A DNA stretch of 33,947 nucleotides from Oscillospiraceae bacterium (GTDB taxonomy: Bacteria > Bacillota > Clostridia > Oscillospirales > Oscillospiraceae): the NCBI GenBank assembly GCA_902795345.1, contig CADBKO010000031.1:1-33947 (forward strand), written 5' to 3'. The position numbers and the translations under genes are program-made. Shown here one piece after another: positions 1-8,300 of this stretch. The notes beneath the pieces are model-generated. The model was given only the letters and a program-made list of their open reading frames with translations. It did no database searches and was not told the origin of the DNA. The number at the start of each line of letters is the position of its first letter. Within the stretch, counting starts at the first letter, position 1.

Positions 1-1595
1 TGAACTGCAAGGAGAAAGCGGGAGTATTCAGACACAACGCATGATGCTCCGGCAATATGCCGCCGAGCATGGCCTGAATGTCATAGATGAATATATCGAC
101 GATGGATGGTCTGGAACGAACTTTGACAGGCCGGATTTTCAGAGAATGATTGATGACATTGAGGACGGGAAAATCAACTGCGTTGTTACGAAGGATTTAT
201 CCCGCTTAGGCAGAAACTACATTCTGACCGGCCAGTACACGGAAATCTACTTTCCCAGCAAAGGCGTCCGCTATATCGCTGTCAATGACAATGTGGACAC
301 CATCAACGGAGAGAATGAGCTTGCCCCATTCCTCAACATTCTGAATGAAATGCACGCCCGCCAGACCAGCAAAAAGGTAAAGGCGGCCATGCGGACACGG
401 TTCGCAAATGGCGCACACTATGGAGCCTATGCTCCGCTTGGCTATGTCAAAGACCCAGATAAGAAAGGCCATCTTCTGATTGACCCGGAAACAAGGTGGA
501 TTATCGAAAAGATTTTTGACCTTGCCGTTCATGGCCGGGGAGCCGCCAGCATTACACGGATTTTGGTCGAAGAAAAAGTACCTACTCCCGGCTGGCTGAA
601 TTTCCAGAGATACGGCACTTTCGCAAATATCTATGCCGGAGCGCCGGAGGAAAAAGCCTATGCGTGGACGATAGCGCAGGTGAAAAGTATTCTGAAAGAG
701 GAAACCTATATCGGACACAGCGTCCACAATAAGCAGACCAACATTTCATTCAAAAACAAGAAGAAAGTACGCAAGCCAAAAGAGGAATGGTATCGTGTGG
801 AGAACACCCACGAAGCGATTATTTCCGAAGATGTGTTCCGTCAAGTACAGGAGCAGATTTGCAACAGGCGCAGACGGCAGAAGAACGGCACAACACAGAT
901 ATTTTCCGGGCTGGTAAAATGTGCGGACTGCGGCTGGTCGCTGGCCTATGGTATGAACAGCCAGAACAAAAATCCCTATGCCCACTACCATTGTAGCAAG
1001 TACGGGCAAGGATTGCACCAGTGTTCCATGCACTATATCCGCTATGATGTGCTTTACGCCTATGTCCTTTCCCGTCTGCAATACTGGTCTGTGCTGGCAC
1101 AGCAGGATGGGGACAAACTTCTGAAACGGCTACTTAACGCCAGCGACAAGGAACGCAATACTGCAAGGAAGCGGCAGACAGCCGAACTGAAAAAGGCGGA
1201 AAAGCGCAAAGCAGAAGTAGACACCCTGTTTGCAAAAATGTATGAGGACTGGTCTGCCGGACGCATTACAGAATACAATTTCAATATGCTGTCCGAAAAG
1301 TATCAGGGCGAACAGCGAGAATTGGACGTAAAAATTGAACGGCTTCACGAAGCGATGGAGACCGCCGCCCAGACAGCGGTTGACGCTGAAAAGTGGATAG
1401 GTCTGATGAAACAGTATGTCAATCCCACAGAATTGACGGCTGAACTTCTGAATACGCTGATTGAAAAAATCCTTGTCCATGAAGCGGTCAAAAGTGAGGA
1501 CGGAAGCCGGGAACAGGAAGTGGAAATCTTCTACCGCTTTATCGGCAAAATCGAATGACACATCTTGAGATACCCAACAATATCTTTAACTAAGG
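1..1595 (+). mobile_element. Right end of serine-recombinase mobile element
   Basis: The recombinase stops at 1558. Within 35-45 bases the sequence changes into the middle of an XRE-regulator reading frame of much higher GC. Recombinases of this type often sit at the very end of their element, so the attachment junction should lie between about 1559 and 1600. I see no inverted repeats. The exact crossover cannot be fixed without the other end, which lies outside the window. Confidence 0.6.
2..1558 (+). CDS. Large serine recombinase, 5' end outside window
   Basis: This is a site-specific DNA recombinase of the large serine (resolvase/invertase) family, which integrates and excises mobile elements. 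The frame is open from base 2, before the first ATG at 41, and the residues there (LQGESGSIQTQR) are typical of the region just after the catalytic serine. The true start and that serine are therefore off the left edge. Visible parts in order: the end of the resolvase domain with TKDLSRLGRNY (about 187-225), the Recombinase domain with GYVKDP (about 430-720), a zinc ribbon with CADC and paired downstream cysteines (about 920-1030), a charged coiled coil (about 1130-1370) and a DUF4368-like C-terminus ending in YRFIGKIE. Base composition is clearly more AT-rich than the genes to the right. TnpX-like proteins of clostridial elements are the closest family I recognise. Confidence 0.93.
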   Translation, partial: ELQGESGSIQTQRMMLRQYAAEHGLNVIDEYIDDGWSGTNFDRPDFQRMIDDIEDGKINCVVTKDLSRLGRNYILTGQYTEIYFPSKGVRYIAVNDNVDTINGENELAPFLNILNEMHARQTSKKVKAAMRTRFANGAHYGAYAPLGYVKDPDKKGHLLIDPETRWIIEKIFDLAVHGRGAASITRILVEEKVPTPGWLNFQRYGTFANIYAGAPEEKAYAWTIAQVKSILKEETYIGHSVHNKQTNISFKNKKKVRKPKEEWYRVENTHEAIISEDVFRQVQEQICNRRRRQKNGTTQIFSGLVKCADCGWSLAYGMNSQNKNPYAHYHCSKYGQGLHQCSMHYIRYDVLYAYVLSRLQYWSVLAQQDGDKLLKRLLNASDKERNTARKRQTAELKKAEKRKAEVDTLFAKMYEDWSAGRITEYNFNMLSEKYQGEQRELDVKIERLHEAMETAAQTAVDAEKWIGLMKQYVNPTELTAELLNTLIEKILVHEAVKSEDGSREQEVEIFYRFIGKIE

Positions 1596-2027
1596 GAAAC
1601 GGGGGACACCCTGCCGGACACGGGCATCCTGCTGGCCCTCTGCGACGAGCTGGACACCACGGCGGACCGGCTTCTCCGCGGCGGCAGCCTGGTGGGCTTC
1701 GAGCGCAGGCTGCTGCCCATGGAGGATGTGATCGAGGGCTTCCGGTGCATGGAGGAGATCGGCGCTCTGTTCGGGGAGGACAGCACCTTTTTCACCGGCA
1801 TGGTGGAGGGGATCGACCGGAAGATGAACATCGACCTGCTGGCCTATCTGAAGGACCCGCGCAGCCGGGAAGCCATGTATGCGGAAGTGCTGATCCAGGG
1901 GATCATGAGCGGGCGGACCGTGGATATGGAGGAGATCGAGGCCTCCTTCAAAAACAAGAAAATGGTGGAGACGATCCGCCGTTATCTTCGGAAGGCGGGA
2001 GAAGCGCTCGAAGGGGAGCAGGAATGA
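1593..2027 (+). pseudogene. XRE-family regulator, 5' part cut off by element
   Basis: From 1593 the frame reads as the second half of a Cro/C1-type helix-turn-helix domain (ETGDTLPDTGILLALC, then ADRLLRGG), followed by about 110 residues of an acidic effector or dimerisation region ending in EALEGEQE. The first roughly 45 residues, including the recognition helix, are missing, and a stop codon lies in frame at 1587-1589. The simplest reading is that the neighbouring recombinase element integrated in the domain and left the 5' half at its other end. A GTG at 1692 could start a shorter protein, but it has no ribosome binding site and would lack the DNA-binding domain. The intact family represses or activates genes by binding operators; this copy is unlikely to bind DNA. 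Confidence 0.75.
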
Positions 2028-2165
2028 TTTTTGCTCCTCTGCGCATACTAGCTGCGGATGTCCCCAGCCTCCGGCGGCCGGCCGGGATCGGAGCGAGTCA
2101 GATAGAGGAGACCGCCGTTCCCCCCGGAATAGGACCCGGCTGACGGCGGAAGGCATCCAAAGGGA

Positions 2166-2202
2166 ACCGGGCGACGCACGGCGCCGCCCGGTCTTTCTGC
2201 GT
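2166..2202. terminator. Bidirectional hairpin terminator
   Basis: ACCGGGCG (2166-2173) pairs with CGCCCGGT (2185-2192), followed by CTTTCTGCGTTT. It lies between the truncated XRE gene and the convergent MerR gene and could serve both. The T-run is interrupted, so strength is uncertain. Confidence 0.5.
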
Positions 2203-2206
2203 TTGT

Positions 2207-2980
2207 TCATCCGGCGCTGCGCAGCGCCGTCCTTGCCTTCTCCGCGTCCCGCTTCCGAACTTCGATGGTGTAGCTGTCCATGGTCTCGCTGCTGAGCAGC
2301 TTTGCCTGCAGGCCCGCCGCGTTGGGCGTGGGGGATCTCTGCGTGTAAGGCGCGTTTGCCATGTTGACCATCCCCTGGGCTGCCAGGCGGTTGCCGGCCG
2401 TGAAGCTGGAGGCCCGGAACTTGACGTTGAAGGTGGCCAGTTGCTGCTGGATCTGCCGGAATTTCTCCACATCCTGGCCTCGGTAGATCTGCACCCAGCC
2501 GAAGCGGAAGGCCCCCACCGGCGCGCCGTTCACCCGGGAGCGTTCCTCCGCCAAAATCCGGTCCTGGGCCTTGAAGTTGAATTTCAGGTCCTGGGGCGGC
2601 AGGGAGAGAGGCTTCACCGTCTCCTTCAGCTCCCCGGCCAGGGTCAGCGCGTCGGGCGCGCCCAGCACGCTTTCGCGTTTCAGCTCGCTCCGCAGCTTCC
2701 CCAGAGTCTCATAGGCTTCCTCCACCCGGTTTCCCACCTTGTCCAGCACTTCCGGGATGCTGCCGGGGTCGGACAGGATGGCGTCGATCTCCTCCACGTG
2801 GAACTGGGCTTTGCGGAGGATCGCCACGGCTTCCAGCAGCCGGATGTGTTCCTCCGTATAATCCCGCCAGGTGCGGCCGTTGCGTTCTTCGGTGTCCGGC
2901 TGCACCAGGCCCCGGTTTTCATAATAGCGGATGGTCTTCTCCGTCAGCCCGGTCTTCCGGGCGGCTTCCTTGATGCGCAT
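2207..2980 (-). CDS. MerR-family transcriptional regulator
   Basis: A MerR-type activator/repressor of 257 residues. The N-terminus (about 1-70) is a winged helix-turn-helix with the family signature KTGLTEKTIRYYENRGL, followed by a dimerisation helix. The remaining 140 or so residues (ending SYTIEVRKRDAEKARTALRS) do not match an effector domain I know, so the inducer is unknown. I chose ATG at 2980 because GAGGTG sits 6 bases upstream; a GTG at 2989 is an alternative. Its own promoter has the 19-bp spacer typical of MerR targets, so it probably controls itself and perhaps the divergent B12-related gene. The C-terminal half has no cysteine or histidine cluster, which argues against a metal sensor. 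Convergent with the broken XRE gene. Confidence 0.88.
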   Translation of the reverse strand: MRIKEAARKTGLTEKTIRYYENRGLVQPDTEERNGRTWRDYTEEHIRLLEAVAILRKAQFHVEEIDAILSDPGSIPEVLDKVGNRVEEAYETLGKLRSELKRESVLGAPDALTLAGELKETVKPLSLPPQDLKFNFKAQDRILAEERSRVNGAPVGAFRFGWVQIYRGQDVEKFRQIQQQLATFNVKFRASSFTAGNRLAAQGMVNMANAPYTQRSPTPNAAGLQAKLLSSETMDSYTIEVRKRDAEKARTALRSAG

Positions 2981-2998
2981 TTTGCTCACCTCAGCCTC

Positions 2999-3029
2999 AA
3001 GCTAACATATCCCCCAAGGGCAGAGTCAA
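2999..3029 (-). promoter_or_regulatory. MerR-type promoter with 19-bp spacer
   Basis: On the minus strand TTGACT (3024-3029) and TAGCTT (2999-3004) are separated by 19 bases. This overlong spacer is the hallmark of promoters untwisted by MerR proteins. The spacer carries an imperfect dyad (TCTGCCC and TGGGGGA halves) as expected for the operator. It precedes the MerR gene by about 20 bases. Confidence 0.6.
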
Positions 3030-3047
3030 TACCTTTTGTCAAAAATC

Positions 3048-3076
3048 TTGCCCGAAATCGAAAAAAGTGCTATCCT
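3048..3076 (+). promoter_or_regulatory. Sigma-A-like promoter for B12-related gene
   Basis: TTGCCC (3048-3053), 17-base spacer, TATCCT (3071-3076), 31 bases before the chosen start at 3107. It is divergent from, and close to, the MerR promoter. Confidence 0.5.
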
Positions 3077-3106
3077 GCATAGGAAATGAAAGGAGGCGCG
3101 TCCGGA

Positions 3107-3787
3107 ATGATGGAACGCTTCGTATTTCTGGAAACCGATTATGTGCCCGACCTGGACATGCTGCGGGACGGGAAATTTTACCACGGTGACGTGGACAGCC
3201 CGGCGGTGGCAAGGCTTTTGGAGCGATGCCGCGCCGTGGTCCGGCCCCGGGCCGTGGCCGCCTGCGTGGAGGTGAGCCACGACTCGGAGGGGCATGTCAC
3301 CGCCGTGGGGGGAGAGGAAATGTCCAGCCCCGTGCTGGACGGGCAGCTGGGCAAGCTGCACCGGGCCTTCGCCTACGTTGCCACCTGCGGCCCGGAGATC
3401 GCCGGGGTGGACTACGAGGGGGACGACGAGCTGCGCCGGGCCCTGCTGGCCTTCTGCATCGGCGCCCTGAACGCGGTGACCGGGAAGATGACGGCGGCGC
3501 TCACGGAGCGCTATCACCTGGGAAAGACCGCGGTGCTGAATCCCGGCAGCCTGCCGGAGTGGCCTCTGGCGGAGCAGGATAAGGTTTTCCGCCTCCTGGG
3601 AGACGTGACGGGGGACACCGGGGCCGTTCTGGGAGAGAACCATTTCATGTCGCCCCTGGCCAGCTCCTCCGGCCTCCTGTTCGAGACGGAGCAGGACTAT
3701 CAGAATTGCAGCTATTGCACCAATTTCGGCTGTGTCATCCGCCGGGCGCCCTATGACCCGGAGAAGGCGGCGCAGCTGCGGAAGTAA
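3107..3787 (+). CDS. Stand-alone MetH-reactivation-domain-like protein
   Basis: The 226-residue product resembles the activation domain of B12-dependent methionine synthase, which binds AdoMet and reductively remethylates inactive cobalamin. Supporting features are the segment NPGSLPEWPLAEQDKVF (the family has an R/N-P-G-x3-WPL-x-Q pattern) and the C-terminal CSYC and GCVIRRAPYD, like the cysteine motif CxxCxxxxC-x-RRA found in clostridial single-domain versions. An earlier ATG at 3086 is in frame, but AAAGGAGG (3089-3096) falls inside that reading and sits 10 bases before 3107, so 3107 or 3110 is the true start. No methyltransferase or corrinoid protein lies in the window. Such stand-alone proteins often serve corrinoid methyltransferases; that role here is inference. 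Confidence 0.8.
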   Translation: MMERFVFLETDYVPDLDMLRDGKFYHGDVDSPAVARLLERCRAVVRPRAVAACVEVSHDSEGHVTAVGGEEMSSPVLDGQLGKLHRAFAYVATCGPEIAGVDYEGDDELRRALLAFCIGALNAVTGKMTAALTERYHLGKTAVLNPGSLPEWPLAEQDKVFRLLGDVTGDTGAVLGENHFMSPLASSSGLLFETEQDYQNCSYCTNFGCVIRRAPYDPEKAAQLRK

Positions 3788-3800
3788 AGCATGGAACCAC

Positions 3801-3833
3801 CTTGGGGCTGCCGGAATGACCGGCAGCCCCAAG
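3801..3833 (+). terminator. Strong hairpin without T-tract
   Basis: A perfect 14-bp stem, CTTGGGGCTGCCGG (3801-3814) against 3820-3833, with loop AATGA, 13 bases after the stop at 3787. No run of T follows, so it may protect the mRNA end or act as a weak terminator. Confidence 0.5.
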
Positions 3834-3903
3834 TCAGCTAATGGCCGACACTAGAAATGCTGCCCCTCGTACAATATCTGCGGGAAAAAGAAGCCGATTC
3901 CTC

Positions 3904-3932
3904 TTGAGGAATATTAAAAGCAGTGCTATAAT
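3904..3932 (+). promoter_or_regulatory. Extended -10 promoter with dyad over -35
   Basis: TTGAGG (3904-3909), 17-base spacer, TATAAT (3927-3932) preceded by TGC. A dyad TTCCTC-TT-GAGGAA (3898-3911) overlaps the -35 box and could be an operator. It lies 25 bases upstream of the DUF1836-like gene. Confidence 0.6.
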
Positions 3933-3956
3933 CCGAGGCAGAGAGGAAGCGAGAAA

Positions 3957-4512
3957 ATGACGTACTGCAATGAATTGGTCGCCGGAAAACTGCGCCGGTG
4001 GGAAAAATACCTGAAAAACTTCCGCCTCCCGGCCTGGGAGGAGATCCCCGATTTCGGCCTGTATATGAATCAGCTGATCGATCTTCTGCGCCGTTATCTG
4101 GATTATCTGCCCCCCGAGCTGAAAGAGGAACAATTCATCACTGCCGCCACCATCAACAATTATGTGCGCACCAAGGTGATGCCCGAGCCGGTGAAAGAGC
4201 CTGAGCCTCAGCATGATCACCCACCTGATCCCCATGGGGCAGAGCAAGGAGGAAATACGCGAGACCTATGCCGTCTTTGCCCGGCGGCATGGCATCGCAG
4301 CCAAGGCTTTTGCCGATCAGGTGAAGGAAATGGCGGGCCCCATCCTCCTGCATGAGGAGGATGGCAGCGAGGTCGCAACGGAACGGACCGAGGATCTGAT
4401 CGCCATGAGCGCCGTGATCGGGGGCTTTGCCCGCCTGCTGGCGGAAAAGCTGCTGCTGCTGGAAGGGAAGACCCTGGAAAACGGCGGCGAGATCGAGACG
4501 CACCATGCGTGA
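3957..4512 (+). pseudogene. DUF1836-family protein, frameshifted
   Basis: The first frame (3957 to about 4199) has the DUF1836 hallmarks: LPAWEEIPDFGLYMNQLIDLL and TAATINNYVRTKVMPEPVK, an HTH-like module of unknown function common in clostridia. After VKE the frame runs into unrelated Pro-rich residues, while the next frame, open from 4195, continues plausibly with LSLSMITHLIPMG and SKEEIRETYAVF to a stop at 4512. Removing one base near 4200 restores a single 184-residue protein, a normal family length. ATG 4213 has no ribosome binding site, so a second independent gene is unlikely; ATG 3957 has AGAGAGGAAG upstream. This is either a recent loss of function or a sequencing error. A strong promoter precedes it and a strong terminator follows. 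Confidence 0.75.
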
Positions 4513-4555
4513 GCAAATAGGACCTGCTCGCGGTTGAATAATAGGTTGAATAAAT

Positions 4556-4587
4556 AAAGGCGGAGCGCCGAAACGCTCCGCCTTTTT
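4556..4587. terminator. Bidirectional Rho-independent terminator
   Basis: AAAGGCGGAGCG (4556-4567) pairs with CGCTCCGCCTTT (4574-4585), loop CCGAAA, with TTTTT on the plus side and an A-rich flank on the other. It ends the DUF1836-like gene and the convergent flavodoxin-like gene. Confidence 0.9.
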
Positions 4588-4624
4588 GTCGTCAGTAATA
4601 CATGTCAAAGCCCGTCTCCAGCCT

Positions 4625-5161
4625 TTAGGCATACGTGCTGCCCGCCGCTTCCAGCGCGGGGAGCATATAATCCCGGTTGAAGCGGTTCACCGGAAGCCGG
4701 TCATAGGCGCGCATATTCATGTGCTTCATGGTGTATTCCAGGCGGCTCAGACATTCGCTGGTGCCCTGGCCCGTGCCTCCGGCGCAGGCGACCAGCAGGC
4801 AGCGCTTGTCCGCCAGCCTGCGGGCGGTGAAGGCGTCGCAGCGGCGCAGCCGGTCCAGGAAGGTCTTGAAGCATTCCGTCAGGTCGTGGAAATACACGGC
4901 GGTGACGAAAACGATGCCGTCCGCCTGGGCCAGAGCGTCGTAGAGGGCGGAAAAATCATCCTCCAGGATGCAGCTGCCCTTGGTGCGGCAGGTGCCCCAT
5001 CCGCTGCCGCAGGCGCGGCATTGTTCGATTTTCAGCTTGTTGAGCTGGACTTCCCGGGCCTCGGCGCCTCCGGCGCGGAGCCCTGCCAGCACCCGGTCCT
5101 TGGCGGCGGCAGTGAGCCCGTCGGCATTGGGACTGGACCAGAGAACGATGACTTTTTTCAT
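4625..5161 (-). CDS. Flavodoxin-like NAD(P)H-dependent FMN reductase
   Basis: A cytoplasmic flavoprotein of 178 residues with the flavodoxin fold. The N-terminal strand and phosphate loop (VIVLWSSPNADGLT) would hold FMN phosphate. A cysteine segment, CRACGSGWGTCRTKGSC (residues about 48-64), matches the C-x2-C-x6/7-C-x5-C spacing seen in iron-sulfur flavoprotein-like NADPH:FMN reductases. FHDLTECFKTFLDRLRR is the usual helix near the flavin ring. The start at 5161 has GGAGGTG about 6 bases upstream and a near-perfect promoter. It is divergent from the S-layer gene. The physiological substrate cannot be read from sequence; quinone, flavin or nitro-compound reduction are all possible. Confidence 0.85.
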   Translation of the reverse strand: MKKVIVLWSSPNADGLTAAAKDRVLAGLRAGGAEAREVQLNKLKIEQCRACGSGWGTCRTKGSCILEDDFSALYDALAQADGIVFVTAVYFHDLTECFKTFLDRLRRCDAFTARRLADKRCLLVACAGGTGQGTSECLSRLEYTMKHMNMRAYDRLPVNRFNRDYMLPALEAAGSTYA

Positions 5162-5186
5162 CGGGACACCTCCATTCCTTAAATGT

Positions 5187-5216
5187 AGTATACAGCCTCG
5201 TTTGGAAAGCTGTCAA
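5187..5216 (-). promoter_or_regulatory. Promoter of flavodoxin-like gene
   Basis: On the minus strand TTGACA (5211-5216), 18-base spacer, TATACT (5187-5192), with the gene start 26 bases further on at 5161. Confidence 0.7.
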
Positions 5217-5250
5217 GAATACGAGACGGCGAGAAAGAACATAAAAAAGG

Positions 5251-5279
5251 GTGACTATTCTCGGGATTTATGATAATGT
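5251..5279 (+). promoter_or_regulatory. Promoter of S-layer protein gene
   Basis: GTGACT (5251-5256), 17-base spacer, TAATGT (5274-5279), 35 bases before ATG 5315. It is divergent from the previous promoter. Confidence 0.5.
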
Positions 5280-5314
5280 AAAAAAGACCAAGCAGAATAT
5301 AAGGAGGATGAACG

Positions 5315-8300
5315 ATGAAAAAGCGGCTGATGACCCTGCTGCTGGCCCTGACTCTCCTGTTGTCCCTGGCGGTGCCAGTTAGCGCGGTAGACCTGAATTA
5401 CAAGGACAAGGATGAGATCACCTACAAGGAAGCGGTGGCGGTGCTTTCCCGGGAAGGCATTATCAACGGCTTCGAGGATGGGACCTTCCGCCCCAAGGAG
5501 ACCCTGACCAGAGCCCAGGCAAGCACCATCCTCACCAAGATCCTGGGCGGATCCCCCGACGGCGCCGCGGATTTCAGCGACGTCCGCCCCAATGCCTGGT
5601 ATGCCGGATATGTTGCCTACTGCGCCTACAATGAGATCGTCGCGGGTCTGGGGGACGGCACCTTCAACCCCGAGGGCAAGCTCACCGGCACGGCCTGGAG
5701 CAAGATGCTCCTCACCGGCCTGGGCTACGACGCCGTGAAGAGCGGCATGCAGGGCAGCGGCTGGGCCACGAACGTCGCCAGCCTGGCCTCCGTGGAGCAG
5801 CTGTATAACGGCATCTCCAACTTCGATCCCTCCCAGCCCGTGACCCGGGACGAAGCCTGCCAGATCGCTTACAACGCCATGTACGACGGCCAGGTGCCGG
5901 AACCGGCCAACGACATCCTCGCCCAGCTTTCCTATTCCTTCGCCAACACCCGCGAGGCGTTTTCCTATCCCGATCCCTACTGTATCCCCATCGAGATATT
6001 CCGCCTGATCTACGGCAATGAGATCGACGCCCAGGTCATGTACGAGACATTCGGCACCTGGGGCGGCAACTGCTACGGCATGGTGTCCACCGCCGGCATT
6101 CTGTATCAATACGGCAACGGCATCAGCCCCAGCGACTTCAACAATAGGGCTGCAGCGCCCCGGTACCTGAGCGTCACGGAGCGCAACAAGACCCTGTCTC
6201 TCACCCTGACCCAGTTCATCGAAGCGCTCCATGTGACCCAGCTCTCCGAAGACCTGAATGAGGTCAAAAGCAGGCATATGAACGACCTGGGCGAGCTCGT
6301 GGCGGCGGTGAAGGAATCCCGCGAGAGCGGGAAAGCGCCGGTGCTGGTGTGCGTCTGGGGCCCGGAGGGCGGCCATGCCATTATGGGCTACGACGTGGTG
6401 GAGGTCAGTTCTTCCGAAACCCACGTGCTCGTCTATGACCCCAATTATCCCATGGACTACTGTTACATCACCCTGACCGGGAGCGGCGGGAACTATACCG
6501 CTTGGAGCTATCCCATCACCTATGACATGATTTGGTCCAGCTCCAACGGCGATATCTCCCACATCCCATACAGCGACTATTTCCAGGGCTGGCAGAACCG
6601 GAAGGGCGCCGTCATCACCTCCAACATGCTGTTCATGACCGTGAGCGACGACAGCACGGTCTATGACGAATATGGCTCCGTCGTGGCGGAGATCCGGGAC
6701 GGCAGCGCGACCGTCTACCGGCAGGACGCCTATCCCATGTACAATATCGGCGTCCTGCTGGATGAAAACGGCATGCCCGCCGCAGAGACCACCATCTGGC
6801 TGCCGGGCCACAACTATTCCGTCCGGCACAACGGCTCCGGGGAATTCACCGTGGAGCTGACGGAGAATGAGCAGACCGCCAGCGTCACCACCACGGCCTC
6901 CTCCGTGTCCATGAACGTGGAGGATGCCTCCGCCGTCCGCAAGGTGAGCATCCCTGCCGGAGAGCAGGGCGCTACTTATACCATCGTCGTCCGCTCCTCC
7001 ATGGAGGAGGACGGCGGGCCCTCCTCCGTCACCCTGTCCGGCACCGTTTCCGGCAGCGGCGTGACCGCGGGCTCTGACCATGGCAGGCTCGTCACCGACG
7101 GCGCGGACCCCAACAGGGACAGCCTCTATGTGGACGGCAAGACCGTCTATGAGAACCAGGGCGGTTCCGGCAGCGGCTCCGGCGGCGGCAGTTCTTCCGG
7201 CGAAGGCGGCGCCTCCGGACCCTACGACACCGGCAAGGGCTACAACGCCCCGGCGGATCCCCAGGAGCGCAGCGGCCGGGGCGAGCTTCCCGCCGTGCCT
7301 GCGACGAAGGGAAACAGCGTCCAGCTCAGCGTCAGCAAGACCCGCTTTGCACCGGAGGAGCCCATCGTCATCAGCTATTCCGGCGTTTCCCAGGCTCAGG
7401 TGGACGCATCCGCCTGGATCTGCGTTGCGGATGCGGATGCGCCGTCCAATCAGTATAAGACCAATTATGAGAGCCCGGGCGTGGGCAGCGGCACCGTCAC
7501 CATCAAAGCGCCCTACAACGACGGGACCTACGAGATCCGGTTTTTCTCCGGTTATTCCTCCACGGAGGAGAATTTTGACCGCAGCACCGTCATCCGCTTC
7601 ACCGTGGAAAGGCCGGAGCTGACGAAGAATGTGAAGCTCAGCGTGCCGAAGACGCTTTATGCGCCGGAGGAGCCCATCGTCATTTCTTACAGCGGGGTGA
7701 CGGAATGGCTGGTGGATCACAGCGCATGGATCTGCATCGCGGACAAGGGCGCGGCCTCGAACCACTATAAGACCAACTATCAGACCCCGGGCGTCGGGAG
7801 CGGCACCGTCACCATCACCGCACCCTTTGACGAAGGGGAGTATGAGCTGCGTTTCTTTGACAGCTACAGCTCCACCGAGGAGAACCTGGTGGAAGTCCTC
7901 ACCATCCCCTTCACCGTGAAGCACAGCGAGCTGGCAAAGAACGTGGAGCTGCATGTGGATAAGACGCTCTTTGCGCCGGAGGAACCCATCGTCATTTCCT
8001 ACAGCGGGGTGACGGAGTGGCTGGCGGATCACAGCGCGTGGATCTGCGTCGCGGAGAAGGGCGCGGCCTCCAACCAGTATAAGACCAACTATCAGAGCCC
8101 CGGCGTGGGCAGCGGCATCGTCACCATCGCCGCTCCTTTTGACGAGGGGGAATACGAGCTGCGCTTCTTCGACGGTTACAGCTCCACCGAGCTGAATCTG
8201 GTGAAGCGACTCTCCATCCCCTTCACCGTGAAGCACAGTGAGCTGACGAAGAACGTCTCCATGTCGATCCCCAAGAAGAATTATGCCCCGGGGGAGGATA

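Noticed and set aside
1565..2143. A 192-codon frame after the recombinase
   Set aside because: Gly/Arg/His-rich shadow; the helix-turn-helix-like sequence is in the frame that starts at 1593.
4213..4512. A separate small gene starting at ATG 4213
   Set aside because: No ribosome binding site, and the sequence continues the DUF1836 protein after a one-base shift.
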